Of a stretch of DNA of 24,671 nucleotides, positions 6,840-14,828 are shown one piece after another (position 1 is the first letter of the stretch; each line of letters opens with the position of its first letter). Made by a program: the position numbers and the translations under genes. The notes under the pieces are model-generated. The model worked only from the letters and a program-made list of their open reading frames with translations. It searched no databases and was not told the origin of the DNA. Where the stretch lies: assembly GCA_035557095.1 (NCBI GenBank), contig DATMEB010000142.1, positions 1 through 24,671 of the forward strand. Reading direction: 5' to 3'. The DNA is from JALZDI01 sp035557095. GTDB taxonomy: Bacteria > Actinomycetota > Actinomycetes > Propionibacteriales > Nocardioidaceae.

Positions 6840-7346
6840 GTATCGGGCCTGCGGGCAGTGGCACACCCGGTTCGGCTGCGGATGCTGTCGTTGCTGACCG
6901 GGACCGCGATGAGCGCAGCTGAGCTGGCGCGTGAGCTGGAGCTGACGCAGGCCAACGCCTCGTACCACCTGCGCACGTTGGTGGCGGCGGGGTTGGTGAG
7001 CGCTGCCGGGCAGGAGCGGGTCCGCGGTGGGATGGCCAAGCGTTACCGCTACGACATGGACGCACCGCTGGCCGGTTCGAACCACGCCGGTGAGCAGCCG
7101 CTGCTGGCAGAGGCGCTGGCGACCGAGCTGCTGCGGCGCGCACGCCAGCGCCGCCCGGATCGGCCCGGAGCAACCACCGACGCCGAGCTGTGGGTGTCCC
7201 CGGAGGCTTGGGAGGAGGCACGGGACCAGGTCGCGGAGGCAGCGCGACAACTGCACCTGGCCGCACGGCCTCCCCGTCAGGGAGGGACCGTGCACGTGTC
7301 GGCGACGGTGATGTTGTTCGAGATGCAGACCGAGCCCGAAGCGTGA
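6828..7346 (+). CDS. ArsR-like winged-helix transcriptional regulator
   Basis: A 172-residue HTH regulator. The N-terminal 75 residues form an ArsR-type winged helix: LRAVAHPVRLRMLSLL, then SAAELARELELTQANASYHLRTL as the recognition region, and LVSAAGQERVRGGMAKRYRY as the wing. The C-terminal half is longer than in classical metal-sensing ArsR proteins and has no metal-binding cysteine cluster, so a small-molecule or drug ligand is more likely. The ATG at 6828 starts the recognisable domain; an in-frame ATG at 6735 lies inside the previous gene. The stop overlaps the next gene start as GTGA, coupling it to the MFS exporter it probably controls. This regulator-plus-pump arrangement is common for actinobacterial drug efflux. 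Confidence 0.87.
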   Translation: MSLGVSGLRAVAHPVRLRMLSLLTGTAMSAAELARELELTQANASYHLRTLVAAGLVSAAGQERVRGGMAKRYRYDMDAPLAGSNHAGEQPLLAEALATELLRRARQRRPDRPGATTDAELWVSPEAWEEARDQVAEAARQLHLAARPPRQGGTVHVSATVMLFEMQTEPEA

Positions 7347-8611
7347 CCTGGCGCAGCTCCCTGGCGCCGCTGTCCCAGCGAGGCTTCCGCGCCTACTGGG
7401 CCGGTCGCACCGTCAGCCTGTTCGGCAACACCCTGGCGCCGGTGGCGGTGGCGTTCGCAGTGCTGGGCATCGGCGGCGATGCCGGCGACCTGGGACTGGT
7501 GCTGGCCGCGCGCGGGGTGCCGCAGGTGCTGCTGCTGTTGTTCGGGGGCGTGGTCTCCGACCGCTACTCCCGCCAGCGACTGCTGGTGCTCGCCTGCGTG
7601 CTGTCCGGGATCGTGCAGGCAGTGGCGGCCGGACTGCTGATCAGCGGAGCCGCGACCGTGGCCCTGCTCGCGGTCGTCGAAGCCGTCCACGGAGCGGTCT
7701 CGGCATTCACCATGCCGGCCCTGGCGGGCATCGTGCCGCTGGTCGTGCCACGCCGGCAGTGGCAGCAGGCCAACGCGCTGAGCTCGGCCGGTCGCACCGG
7801 CGCCATCATGCTCGGCCCGGCGCTGGGTGGGGTCATCGTCGCCACCGCCGGGGCCGGATGGGGGCTCGCGGTGGACGCCGCCACGTTCGTGCTCGCGGGA
7901 GCCTTCTTCGCCCGACTGCATCTGCCGGCCACCGAACGGCTGCCAGGCTCCTCGACGCTTCAGGACCTGCGCGAAGGCTGGGGCGAGTTCACCTCCCGTA
8001 CCTGGCTGTGGGTCGTGGTCCTCGCCTTCTCCGCACTCAACGCGGTCTACGCCGGCGCCTGGATGACCCTGGGGCCGGTGATCGCCGCGGACACCATCGG
8101 ACCCCAGGGCTGGGGCTTCGCGCTCGCCTCGATGGCCGTGGGCATGCTCGTGGGCACGCTGGTGCTGCTGCGTGTCTCCTGGGAGCACCCGCTGCGGGCA
8201 GGCATGAGCGGTGCGCTGCTCATCGCGATCCCCATCGCCACCCTCGGGCTCTCACCCACCCTGACGGTGCTGCTCCTGGCCGCCTTCGTCGGCGGCATCG
8301 GGTTCGACCTGTTCACCATCACTTGGGAGACGGCGATGCAGGAACATATCCCCGCCGACCGGCTCTCCCGGGTGTTCTCCTACGACATGCTCGGCTCGTT
8401 CGTGGCCATTCCGGTCGGCCAGGTCGTCGCCGGCGCGGCGGCGGAGGCCTTCGACCCGGGCCCGGTCGTACTCGCCGCCTCAGCCGGTTACGTCGTCATC
8501 GGCGCCGCAGCGCTGCTCACCCCGTCGGTGTGGAACTTGCGCCGCCGCACAGACATCCAGCAGGTCGAACCACCGAGCGTCACCGACGACGACCTGCGCG
8601 GCAGCCACTGA
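7343..8611 (+). CDS. MFS transporter (DHA3-like drug exporter)
   Basis: A 422-residue major facilitator with about 12 hydrophobic segments. It opens FRAYWAGRTVSLFGNTLAPVA, typical of the DHA3/MFS_3 branch that includes macrolide and siderophore exporters. The cytoplasmic loop between helices 2 and 3 has GGVVSDRYSRQRLLV, the motif A variant. The GTG start at 7343 overlaps the stop of the ArsR-like gene by 4 nt; in-frame upstream codons belong to that gene's shadow. The C-terminal tail after the last helix is short and charged. The likely role is proton-driven export of a hydrophobic toxic compound, with expression controlled by the coupled regulator. The substrate cannot be told from sequence. 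A GC-rich stem-loop follows the stop codon. Confidence 0.9.
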   Translation: MTWRSSLAPLSQRGFRAYWAGRTVSLFGNTLAPVAVAFAVLGIGGDAGDLGLVLAARGVPQVLLLLFGGVVSDRYSRQRLLVLACVLSGIVQAVAAGLLISGAATVALLAVVEAVHGAVSAFTMPALAGIVPLVVPRRQWQQANALSSAGRTGAIMLGPALGGVIVATAGAGWGLAVDAATFVLAGAFFARLHLPATERLPGSSTLQDLREGWGEFTSRTWLWVVVLAFSALNAVYAGAWMTLGPVIAADTIGPQGWGFALASMAVGMLVGTLVLLRVSWEHPLRAGMSGALLIAIPIATLGLSPTLTVLLLAAFVGGIGFDLFTITWETAMQEHIPADRLSRVFSYDMLGSFVAIPVGQVVAGAAAEAFDPGPVVLAASAGYVVIGAAALLTPSVWNLRRRTDIQQVEPPSVTDDDLRGSH

Positions 8612-8613
8612 AA

Positions 8614-8639
8614 GCGCGCCCGTCCCAGCGGAGGCGCGC
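8614..8639 (+). terminator. GC-rich stem-loop after the MFS gene
   Basis: GCGCGCC (8614-8620) and GGCGCGC (8633-8639) can pair around a 12-nt loop, starting 2 nt after the MFS stop codon and ending before the next promoter. No U-tract follows, which is common for intrinsic-like terminators in high-GC actinobacteria, so the call is tentative. Confidence 0.4.
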
Positions 8640-8654
8640 GTCCCGGCCACGCCA

Positions 8655-8660
8655 TATGCT
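8655..8660 (+). promoter_or_regulatory. -10 element of a leaderless LysE-type gene
   Basis: TATGCT fits TANNNT and lies 7 nt before the GTG at 8668. There is no Shine-Dalgarno sequence between them. This placement implies a leaderless transcript and favours GTG 8668 over ATG 8656, whose codon would overlap the -10. No clear -35. Confidence 0.4.
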
Positions 8661-8667
8661 TTGCCAC

Positions 8668-9312
8668 GTGCCAGCAGCCGGTGACCTGCTTGTCTTCGCG
8701 GTGACGGCGTTCATCCTGATCGTCGTCCCGGGTCCGAGCGTGCTGTTCACCGTGGGCCGTGCGCTCACGCTGGGACGACGCGGTGCCCTGTTCACGGTGG
8801 TCGGGAACGCAGCGGGCCTGTACGTGCAGGTGCTGGCCGTTGCCCTCGGTGTGGGCGCGGTCATCGAGGCGTCCGCCGTGGTCTACACGGTGCTCAAGTA
8901 CGCCGGCGCCGCCTACCTGGTCTACCTGGGAGTGCAGGCCATCCGGCATCGTCGCTGGCTCGCGGCCGGCGGCGACGGGCTCGCTGCGCCGGCGCAGACC
9001 CGCAGGGTGCTGCACGAGGGGTTCGTCGTCGGTGTCACCAACCCGAAGATGATCGTGTTCCTGGCTGCTGCGCTCCCACAGTTCGTGGATCGTGGTGCCG
9101 GCCAGGTTCCGCTGCAGATGCTGCTCCTGGGTGCGCTGGTGGGGCTCATCGCGGTGGTCTCGGACAGCCTGTGGGCGTTCGCCGCCGGGACGGCGCGACT
9201 GTGGTTCGCCCGTTCGCCCCGCCGGATCGAGGCGCTCGGTGCAACCGGTGGCGTGGCCATGATCGGTGTCGGAGTCGCTCTGGCAGCGACCGGCGAGGGC
9301 CACAAGGACTGA
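8668..9312 (+). CDS. LysE family translocator (RhtB-like amino acid exporter)
   Basis: A 214-residue inner-membrane exporter with about six hydrophobic helices. The first helix carries the family segment FILIVVPGPSVLFTVGRALTLG. The middle contains YLVYLGVQAIRHRRW followed by a cytoplasmic loop, then GFVVGVTNPKMIVFLAAALPQFVD, the hallmark of the LysE/RhtB superfamily. Members export amino acids or their derivatives such as homoserine, threonine or lysine using the membrane potential; the specific substrate is not readable. The GTG start at 8668 gives VPAAGDLLVF; an ATG at 8656 is four codons longer. The gene appears to have its own leaderless promoter and to be separate from the ArsR-MFS pair upstream. 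Confidence 0.9.
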   Translation: MPAAGDLLVFAVTAFILIVVPGPSVLFTVGRALTLGRRGALFTVVGNAAGLYVQVLAVALGVGAVIEASAVVYTVLKYAGAAYLVYLGVQAIRHRRWLAAGGDGLAAPAQTRRVLHEGFVVGVTNPKMIVFLAAALPQFVDRGAGQVPLQMLLLGALVGLIAVVSDSLWAFAAGTARLWFARSPRRIEALGATGGVAMIGVGVALAATGEGHKD

Positions 9313-9399
9313 CCCGCCGGTGCTCGCGGTCACGACAGGCTGCGTAACGCAACCGGGGGCGGGTCGTTGCTGAAGATGTCGTCTCCCGTGGGAGCAGCC

Positions 9400-10260
9400 A
9401 TGTCTCGCCCGCTCACTGTCGTTCTGACCGCCGTCGCGATCGTGTGCGCCACGGTGGTGGCAGGCCTGCCGTCCGGGGCGGCGGTGAGCCCGCTGCGCTA
9501 CGTCGCGCTGGGGGACTCCTACAGCGCGGCGTCCGGTGTGCTGCCGCCGGACCTCACCGCACCGCCCGCGTGCCTTCGCTCGACCAGGAACTACCCCCAC
9601 GTGATCGCCGCACGCACCAACGCCAGCCTCACCGACGTGACCTGCGGTGCAGCACAGACGAAGGACTACTTCGCGTCGCAGTACCCAGGCGTCGAGCCCC
9701 AGCTGAACGCAGTCCGGCGCGGGACCCAGCTCGTCACCATGACGATCGGTGGCAACGACAACGGCACCTTCATCAACTCCATCATCCGCTGCGGGACGGC
9801 AGGGCTCTCGACCGCAGGCAGGGGAAGCCCGTGCAAGGACCGGTACGGCGCCTCGTTCGCCCGCGAGATCCGTACCAAGACCTACCCGGCACTGGTGAGA
9901 TCGCTGAACGGCGTACGCGCCAAGGCCCCGCAGGCGAGGGTCGCGATTCTGGGCTACCCGTGGATCGTTCCCCCGCGTGTCGGCTGCTTCGACAAGATGC
10001 CGATCGCCGAGGGCGACGTGCCGTACCTGCGAGGCATCCAGGCGACGTTGAATGACGCCGTCCGACGAGCTGCCGCAGCGACCGGATCCACCTACGTGAA
10101 CATGAGCAGGGTCTCGAACGGCCACGACGCGTGCAAGGACATCGGTGTTCGATGGGTCGAACCGGTGCTGCAGGGAACCAACCCGGTGGTCGTCCACCCC
10201 AACGCGCTGGGGGAGTCGCGCATGGCGGCGCGGGCCCTGCGCGTCCTCGGCCTCGGCTGA
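9400..10260 (+). CDS. Secreted SGNH/GDSL-family lipase or esterase
   Basis: A 286-residue secreted hydrolase. A signal peptide is visible: MSRPLTVVLTAVAIVCATVV followed by AGLPSGAAVS, with cleavage probable near residues 25-30. Block I is VALGDSYSAASG with nucleophile S40, block III is GGND at 117-120, and block V is VVHPNALGE with H266. Six cysteines (58, 82, 131, 145, 196, 245) pair in sequence order as in Streptomyces rimosus-type lipases, which have three disulfides. It acts outside the cell on acyl esters or lipids. Several starts are in frame (TTG 9367, ATG 9376); ATG 9400 has GGAG 5 nt upstream and gives the cleanest signal peptide. It is a stand-alone gene between the exporter and a DinB-type gene. 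Confidence 0.9.
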   Translation: MSRPLTVVLTAVAIVCATVVAGLPSGAAVSPLRYVALGDSYSAASGVLPPDLTAPPACLRSTRNYPHVIAARTNASLTDVTCGAAQTKDYFASQYPGVEPQLNAVRRGTQLVTMTIGGNDNGTFINSIIRCGTAGLSTAGRGSPCKDRYGASFAREIRTKTYPALVRSLNGVRAKAPQARVAILGYPWIVPPRVGCFDKMPIAEGDVPYLRGIQATLNDAVRRAAAATGSTYVNMSRVSNGHDACKDIGVRWVEPVLQGTNPVVVHPNALGESRMAARALRVLGLG

Positions 10261-10370
10261 GCGACCCACCACGGCAGCCGAGTGCCCGGTCAGGGTCGGC
10301 GTAAGCGCGCTCGGAATCCCGGGGCGGCCCGGCACGCGGTCGCATAGTCTGACCGCGAGAGGAGCCAGCC

Positions 10371-10907
10371 ATGACGACACCCGCGCAGCAGTCCATCGAC
10401 GTGCTGTCCCGCGCCCTCGACCAGACCGCGAACGTGCTTTCGGCCATCCGCTCCGACGAGCTCTCAGCCGACACCCCCTGCAGCGACTGGGATGTCGCGC
10501 GACTGGTGGCGCACGTCGTGGCCGATCCGCACAACATCATGCTGATGTCGACCGGCGGGGAGCCGGACTGGTCCGCCGAACCGCCGCTGCCCGAGGACTG
10601 GACAGCCGAGTTCCGTAAGGCGGCCGACGAGCTCCTGGGCATGTGGAACGAGTCCGGTGAGGCCGCGACGCCGCAGGGCGTGGACTGGCAGACCGCCGAG
10701 TTCGCAGTGCACGCCTGGGACCTGGCCCGTGCCACAGGTCAGTCGACGGACTTCGACCCCGAGGTCGCACAGCGGGGCCTCGACTTCATGAGTGCAGCAC
10801 TGACCTCCGAGAACCGTGGCAAGGCGTTCGGCCCGGCCGTGTCGATAGCCGAGGACGCGCCGGTCTACGACCGGCTGGTCGCCTTCGCCGGCCGCGACCC
10901 CCGGTAG
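10371..10907 (+). CDS. TIGR03086 family DinB-fold/mycothiol-dependent-type protein
   Basis: A 178-residue protein of the actinobacterial TIGR03086 group, with a maleylpyruvate isomerase N-terminal (DinB-like four-helix) domain. The proposed divalent-metal site is present: H48 in VARLVAHVVADPHN, then E110-x3-H114-x2-D117 in TAEFAVHAWDLARATG. PCSDWDVARLVAHV is the family signature near residues 36-49. Related enzymes use mycothiol as thiol cofactor or substrate, for example in detoxification, but the reaction for this subgroup is unknown. The ATG at 10371 is preceded by GAGAGGAG with good spacing, and a TAGTCT -10 candidate lies at 10345-10350. The gene converges on the excalibur protein gene with only 10 nt between stop codons. 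Confidence 0.85.
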   Translation: MTTPAQQSIDVLSRALDQTANVLSAIRSDELSADTPCSDWDVARLVAHVVADPHNIMLMSTGGEPDWSAEPPLPEDWTAEFRKAADELLGMWNESGEAATPQGVDWQTAEFAVHAWDLARATGQSTDFDPEVAQRGLDFMSAALTSENRGKAFGPAVSIAEDAPVYDRLVAFAGRDPR

Positions 10908-10917
10908 ACCTTGGGCG

Positions 10918-11694
10918 TCACCAGTAGGCGCTGACGTCCGCCGGAGGGTAGACGGTCTCGCAGGGGATGCCGTTGAGGTCCTCGTCCATCTGGTCGGGTG
11001 CGCCGTGCAGGAACCAGTAGTCGACGGCGTCGCTGTAGTTGAAGCCTTGGGCGTCGAGGTCGCGGCAGAAGAGGCCGCCGGGGAGGGCGTCGATGCCTTG
11101 GGGCTCGGGAAGGTCGGCGCCCCAGTACGCGACGACGCTGCTGGCCGGGTAGACGGTCTCGCAGGGGATGCCGTTGAGGTCCTCGTCCATCTGGTCGGGT
11201 TGGCCATGAGCTCTCCAGTAGTCCACGGCAGCGCTGTACGAGTAGCCGCGGGCATCGAGGTCACGGCAGAAGAGCCCGGCTGGGAGCTCACGTACATCAC
11301 CTGGTCCGCTGTCGGTGCTGCTGCGCCGTCCCTGGTCCGGTGATGCCTGGGGACTGTCGGGCTTGTTGTCCTGGGCCGAGTCTCGTGGCGTAGGCGCGGC
11401 AGGCGCACGGGTGGCCAGCTGTTCGGTCCCCGAACCAGCGGCCACCTCGGCGGTGTCGTTCCGCATCGTGGTGACCAGGATCGCCACGAGGAGGCCGATG
11501 ATGACTCCTGCCGAGACCCCCGCGAGTGCCACCCCCGTCACGAAGCTCCGCGACCTGTGCGCCGGAGGCTGCCGGCGCGAGCCATCGTCCGATCCACCCG
11601 CCGATCCACTGGGCGAGTGACCCTCGAGCCTGGAACCGCAGCTCGTGCAGTAATTCCCCTGTTCGGCTTTTGCGCCGCAGTGCTGACAGAACAT
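10918..11694 (-). CDS. Zinc-ribbon membrane protein with two tandem excalibur-like repeats
   Basis: A 258-residue protein. A short N-terminal zinc ribbon (C3, C6, C16, C19) is followed by a Ser/Pro linker and one transmembrane helix at about residues 51-76. A disordered Pro/Ser/Gln stretch (80-135) precedes two 55-residue repeats at 137-191 and 204-258. Each repeat begins LPxGLFCRDLDA and carries an excalibur-type calcium loop DEDLNGIPCETVYP: acidic/Asn ligands, then the conserved Cys-Glu. Each repeat has two cysteines that could form an internal disulfide. The topology is probably cytoplasmic zinc ribbon and extracellular calcium-binding repeats, suggesting a sensor or wall-associated protein. 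The ATG at 11694 starts the zinc ribbon directly. The function is unknown. The repeat DNA contains a 54-bp exact duplication. Confidence 0.85.
   Translation of the reverse strand: MFCQHCGAKAEQGNYCTSCGSRLEGHSPSGSAGGSDDGSRRQPPAHRSRSFVTGVALAGVSAGVIIGLLVAILVTTMRNDTAEVAAGSGTEQLATRAPAAPTPRDSAQDNKPDSPQASPDQGRRSSTDSGPGDVRELPAGLFCRDLDARGYSYSAAVDYWRAHGQPDQMDEDLNGIPCETVYPASSVVAYWGADLPEPQGIDALPGGLFCRDLDAQGFNYSDAVDYWFLHGAPDQMDEDLNGIPCETVYPPADVSAYW
10946..10999. repeat. 54-bp direct repeat, copy A (calcium-loop coding)
   Basis: Identical base for base to 11147-11200, 201 nt away. It encodes the DQMDEDLNGIPCETVYP part of the second protein repeat. Neighbouring parts of the two 55-codon repeats have drifted at the DNA level, so this block alone is perfectly conserved. 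Confidence 0.9.
11147..11200. repeat. 54-bp direct repeat, copy B (calcium-loop coding)
   Basis: Exact copy of 10946-10999. It encodes the same calcium-loop segment in the first protein repeat of the excalibur protein. Confidence 0.9.
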
Positions 11695-11921
11695 CCCACT
11701 TACCCCCGAATTCCACGCTAGGTCACGTCATCCGTGGGTGGAGCAGAATCACACAAGCGCTGCACCGGAGCGCCGACCCAGCACAGGCAGTCCCGGCGCT
11801 GTGGGGTGGGGATTCTTGCCGTTATGGCCACCCACCTCCCCTTTGCGATCTAGCCTGCTGTCTGGGCAGGTGAAGTCGCACCCGTGCTCGGGAGCGGCCA
11901 CCGAGGGGGGAAGGACAGGTC

Positions 11922-12836
11922 GTGACCGCTGTCGCGAGTACCGGGACGCCGATCGCGGACCGGCAGAGCAATGTCATCGGCCGCTATCCGCTGACAAGCT
12001 ACTTCGTGTTGGCGTTCGCCGGTGCGTGGGCGGTGTTCCTCGTCCACAACCTGTCGGCCGATGCCTGGGGTGTGTTCTCCTACGCCAGCCCGTTCGACAT
12101 CCTCGTCTACATCGCTGCCGCGACCTTCCTCGGCCCGATGCTCGCAGCGGTGATCGTGACCGGCGCCGCGCAGGGCAAAGCGGGCGTGGTCCACTTCTTC
12201 AAGCGCTTCCTGATCTGGCGCGTCGGTGTGCGCTGGTACGTCTGGGCGCTGGTCGGCGTACCCGCGATCGCCACCATCGGTGCGCTGCTGGTGCCGGGCG
12301 TGCTGGCCTCGTTCACGCCGATCGACCCAGTCCCGTCGTTCTTCAGCTACGTGCTGTTCTTCATCTGGCCCGCGCTCATCATCGGCGGCCCGCTCGGCGA
12401 GGAGCCGGGCTGGCGCGGCTTCGCGCTGCCCCGCCTGGAGGACCGCTTCGGCCCGGTCGTCGGCACCCTCATCGTCGGCGTCCTCTGGGGCGTCTGGCAC
12501 GCCACGATCTGGTCCAGCGGGCAGTGGACCGTGCCCACCTGGCAGAACATGGTGATGTTCACGGTCTGGATCACCGCGATCTCGGTCATCTACACCTGGA
12601 TCTACAACCGCACCCAGGGCAGCATCCTGTTCGCGATCCTGGTGCACGCGTCGATGGACGCGTTCCCGAACGCGGTCCTGTTCCCGATGTTCCCCCAGCT
12701 GGGGGAGATGACCAGCGCCGGCATCCTGACCGCCTACATCGCCAACACCATCGGGTACGGCGGGGCAGCGCTGGTGATCATCATCGCCACCAAGGGACGC
12801 CTCGGACTTCCGGCCAGGCAGCTGGCACCCGCCTAG
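11922..12836 (+). CDS. CPBP family intramembrane glutamic endopeptidase
   Basis: A 304-residue multi-pass membrane protein with about eight hydrophobic helices. The CPBP (Abi/CAAX prenyl protease-like) catalytic motifs are visible. EEPGWRGFALP at residues 160-170 has the paired glutamates and the invariant Arg. LWGVWHATIW has H193, and LVHASMD has H242 and D246. These residues activate water for cleavage of substrates within the membrane. Bacterial members act in bacteriocin self-immunity, protein anchoring or signalling; no partner is visible here. The GTG start at 11922 has GGAAGGA about 6 nt upstream. A TAGCCT -10 candidate lies at 11851-11856. The 227-nt gap to the divergent excalibur gene should hold both promoters. 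A weak terminator follows. Confidence 0.9.
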   Translation: MTAVASTGTPIADRQSNVIGRYPLTSYFVLAFAGAWAVFLVHNLSADAWGVFSYASPFDILVYIAAATFLGPMLAAVIVTGAAQGKAGVVHFFKRFLIWRVGVRWYVWALVGVPAIATIGALLVPGVLASFTPIDPVPSFFSYVLFFIWPALIIGGPLGEEPGWRGFALPRLEDRFGPVVGTLIVGVLWGVWHATIWSSGQWTVPTWQNMVMFTVWITAISVIYTWIYNRTQGSILFAILVHASMDAFPNAVLFPMFPQLGEMTSAGILTAYIANTIGYGGAALVIIIATKGRLGLPARQLAPA

Positions 12837-12849
12837 CGAAGAAAATCGG

Positions 12850-12891
12850 CGCAGCAGCGCGGAAATTCATTCTCATTGCTGCGTCCTTTTT
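12850..12891 (+). terminator. Possible intrinsic terminator after the CPBP gene
   Basis: CGCAGCA (12850-12856) pairs with TGCTGCG (12877-12883), followed within 4 nt by TTTTT (12887-12891). The loop is long (20 nt) and A/T-rich. The position 13 nt after a stop codon supports the call; the short stem weakens it. Confidence 0.45.
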
Positions 12892-12935
12892 GGGACTCTT
12901 GGGCGATAGTTCCGTACCGAGCCTCCGGAGACCAC

Positions 12936-14828
12936 GTGACCGAGCCGACGCCGCGCCGATGGAGGCGCCGACTCGAAACCGTCGTACCGAGCCTCGCGGG
13001 AACCGCCGTGACGGCACTGTTGTGCAACCTGGCGCTCGAGCTGGTGCGGCTGGCCGGTGTCGGGGACCTTCCCTGGCGGCACAAGACCCCGGCGTTCGTG
13101 CTGATGTTCCTGCTCGGGACGCTCGTGCTCTGGCTGCTGGTCGGGCTGGTGCACGCGGTGGTCGGCCGGCTGTGGGTGACCGTCGCGGTGGCGGCGACCG
13201 CGACTGCCTTGGTCGCCGTGGTCGACTACGAGAAGGTCCGGGTGCGACGTGAGCCGCTGTACCCGAGCGACTGGAGGTTCGCCGGCGACGTCGGCTTCCT
13301 CAAGGAGATGCTCGGCCAACGGGTCGTCCTCCTGGTGGTCGCCGGCGCGCTCGTGGCGGCAGTCGCCTTCACCGTCTCGCTCGCGGCCCGTCGGCGCTTC
13401 GGAGCCGGCAGGCGTGAGGAGCGCCACCGGTGGACCGGTCGGACACGAGCGGCCCTTCGCGTGGTCACCGTCGGCGTGTGCCTGCTGAGTCTGAGCTACA
13501 TCTCCGACTTCAACTCCCCGGGCAACGCCGCACGCGGCACCTACGAGGCACTCGGCGCATCGTGGATGCCGTGGAGCCAGCAGCGGAACTACCTCGGCAA
13601 CGGGTTCGTGGGTGGCTTCCTCTACAACCTCGAGGCGCCGGCGATGACGAGGCCCGGCGGCTACAACACCGCGGAGATGGCGCGCATCGCCACGACCTAC
13701 CGGCGCGCAGCCGAGCGCATCAACCGGACGCGAGACCCCCGTGCCCTGGACGACGTCAACGTGGTCATGGTTCTCAGCGAGTCGTTCAGCGACCCGCAGG
13801 CGCTCGACGGCGTGCACCTGGCCGAGGACCCGATCCGCTCCACCCGCAGAGTGATGTCCTCCACGACGTCGGGCGCGATGCTGGCCAAGGGAATCGGCGG
13901 CGGCACCGCCAACATGGAGTTCGAGGCCCTTACCGGCATGTCGATGTCGCAGTTCCCGCCACAGATGCAGGTGCCCTACAACGGGCTCGTCCCCAGCTAC
14001 GACACCTTCCCGTCCGCGGTGCAGTGGTTCAAGCAGCGCGGCTACCGTGCGGTCGCGATCCATCCGTTCACCACCGAGATGTACCGGCGCCGCGACGTCT
14101 ACCGCACCTTCGGGTTCGACGACTTCGTCTACGACCGCAGGATGCACGACCAGAGCAGCCTCGGGCACGACGGGTTCATCTCCGACGCCGCCGCGTTCGG
14201 TGAGGTGCAGCGGCAGATCGAGGCCGAGACCGACCCGCTGTTCGTGAACCTGGTCTCGATGCAGAACCACATGCCGTACTCCGGGCGGTACGACGATCCC
14301 ATCGTGGCCACGGACGACGACGGTGACACGTTGACCGAGCTAGGGCACTACGCGCGCGGGCTGGCGTACACCGACCACGCGCTGAGACGCCTGATCCGTA
14401 GCCTGCGTCGTTCCGAGGAGAGGACCGTCGTGGTCTTCTACGGCGACCACCTGCCGGGGTTCTATCCCGACTCGCTCTTCGAGGCGAACAGCGCCCGAGT
14501 CCTGCACCAGACGCCGTTCTTCGTGTGGTCCAACTTCCGAGGTGCCGATCGTGCACAGCCCACCACCAGCCCGAACCACTTCATCGACCTCGTACTCGCG
14601 CACGTCGGCGCCGAGGTGTCGCCGTACTACGCCTTGCTCCACCAGCTGCGTCGGGAGGTCCCGGCCATGGCCAGTGGGTTGCTGATCGACGGTCGGGACC
14701 GCCGGGTCCGGGCGGAGCAGCTGTCACGGCGAGCCGTCCGCCTCCTGCACGACTACCGGCTGGTGCAGTACGACCTGTCGGTGGGCGAGCGCCTCAGCGA
14801 GGAGACGATGTTCGCGCGTCTGAGCTAG
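12936..14828 (+). CDS. LTA synthase family protein (sulfatase-fold membrane phosphotransferase)
   Basis: A 630-residue membrane enzyme. The N-terminal part (about residues 15-190) holds five hydrophobic segments. The extracellular C-terminal half is a sulfatase/alkaline-phosphatase fold like LtaS. Metal and catalytic signatures are present: NVVMVLSESFSD with E282, GGGTANMEFEALTG with the nucleophilic-type T324, HPFTTEMYRRRDVYRTFGFD, and FYGDHLPGFYP with D504/H505. LtaS proteins move glycerol-phosphate from phosphatidylglycerol to a glycolipid or polymer. In actinobacteria, relatives may modify teichoic acids or other envelope glycans, so the exact acceptor is unknown. The GTG start at 12936 has GGAG 5 nt upstream; an in-frame start at 12876 reaches into the terminator region. 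Its TAG overlaps the stop of the convergent P450 gene. Confidence 0.87.
   Translation: MTEPTPRRWRRRLETVVPSLAGTAVTALLCNLALELVRLAGVGDLPWRHKTPAFVLMFLLGTLVLWLLVGLVHAVVGRLWVTVAVAATATALVAVVDYEKVRVRREPLYPSDWRFAGDVGFLKEMLGQRVVLLVVAGALVAAVAFTVSLAARRRFGAGRREERHRWTGRTRAALRVVTVGVCLLSLSYISDFNSPGNAARGTYEALGASWMPWSQQRNYLGNGFVGGFLYNLEAPAMTRPGGYNTAEMARIATTYRRAAERINRTRDPRALDDVNVVMVLSESFSDPQALDGVHLAEDPIRSTRRVMSSTTSGAMLAKGIGGGTANMEFEALTGMSMSQFPPQMQVPYNGLVPSYDTFPSAVQWFKQRGYRAVAIHPFTTEMYRRRDVYRTFGFDDFVYDRRMHDQSSLGHDGFISDAAAFGEVQRQIEAETDPLFVNLVSMQNHMPYSGRYDDPIVATDDDGDTLTELGHYARGLAYTDHALRRLIRSLRRSEERTVVVFYGDHLPGFYPDSLFEANSARVLHQTPFFVWSNFRGADRAQPTTSPNHFIDLVLAHVGAEVSPYYALLHQLRREVPAMASGLLIDGRDRRVRAEQLSRRAVRLLHDYRLVQYDLSVGERLSEETMFARLS

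Noticed and set aside
9311..9365. GACCCGCC/GGCGGGTC inverted repeat and TGCGTAACGCA after the LysE gene
   Set aside because: The long arms are 39 nt apart and no U-tract follows; the inner 11-bp palindrome has no associated promoter. Not enough for a terminator or operator call.
8488..10380. 630-codon minus-strand open frame over the LysE and lipase genes
   Set aside because: Translation has no recognisable domain and two well-supported plus-strand genes occupy the same DNA; high-GC shadow.
11738..13252. 504-codon plus-strand frame over the CPBP gene
   Set aside because: Rich in Arg, Pro and Gly in the +1 shadow of a protein with clear protease motifs.
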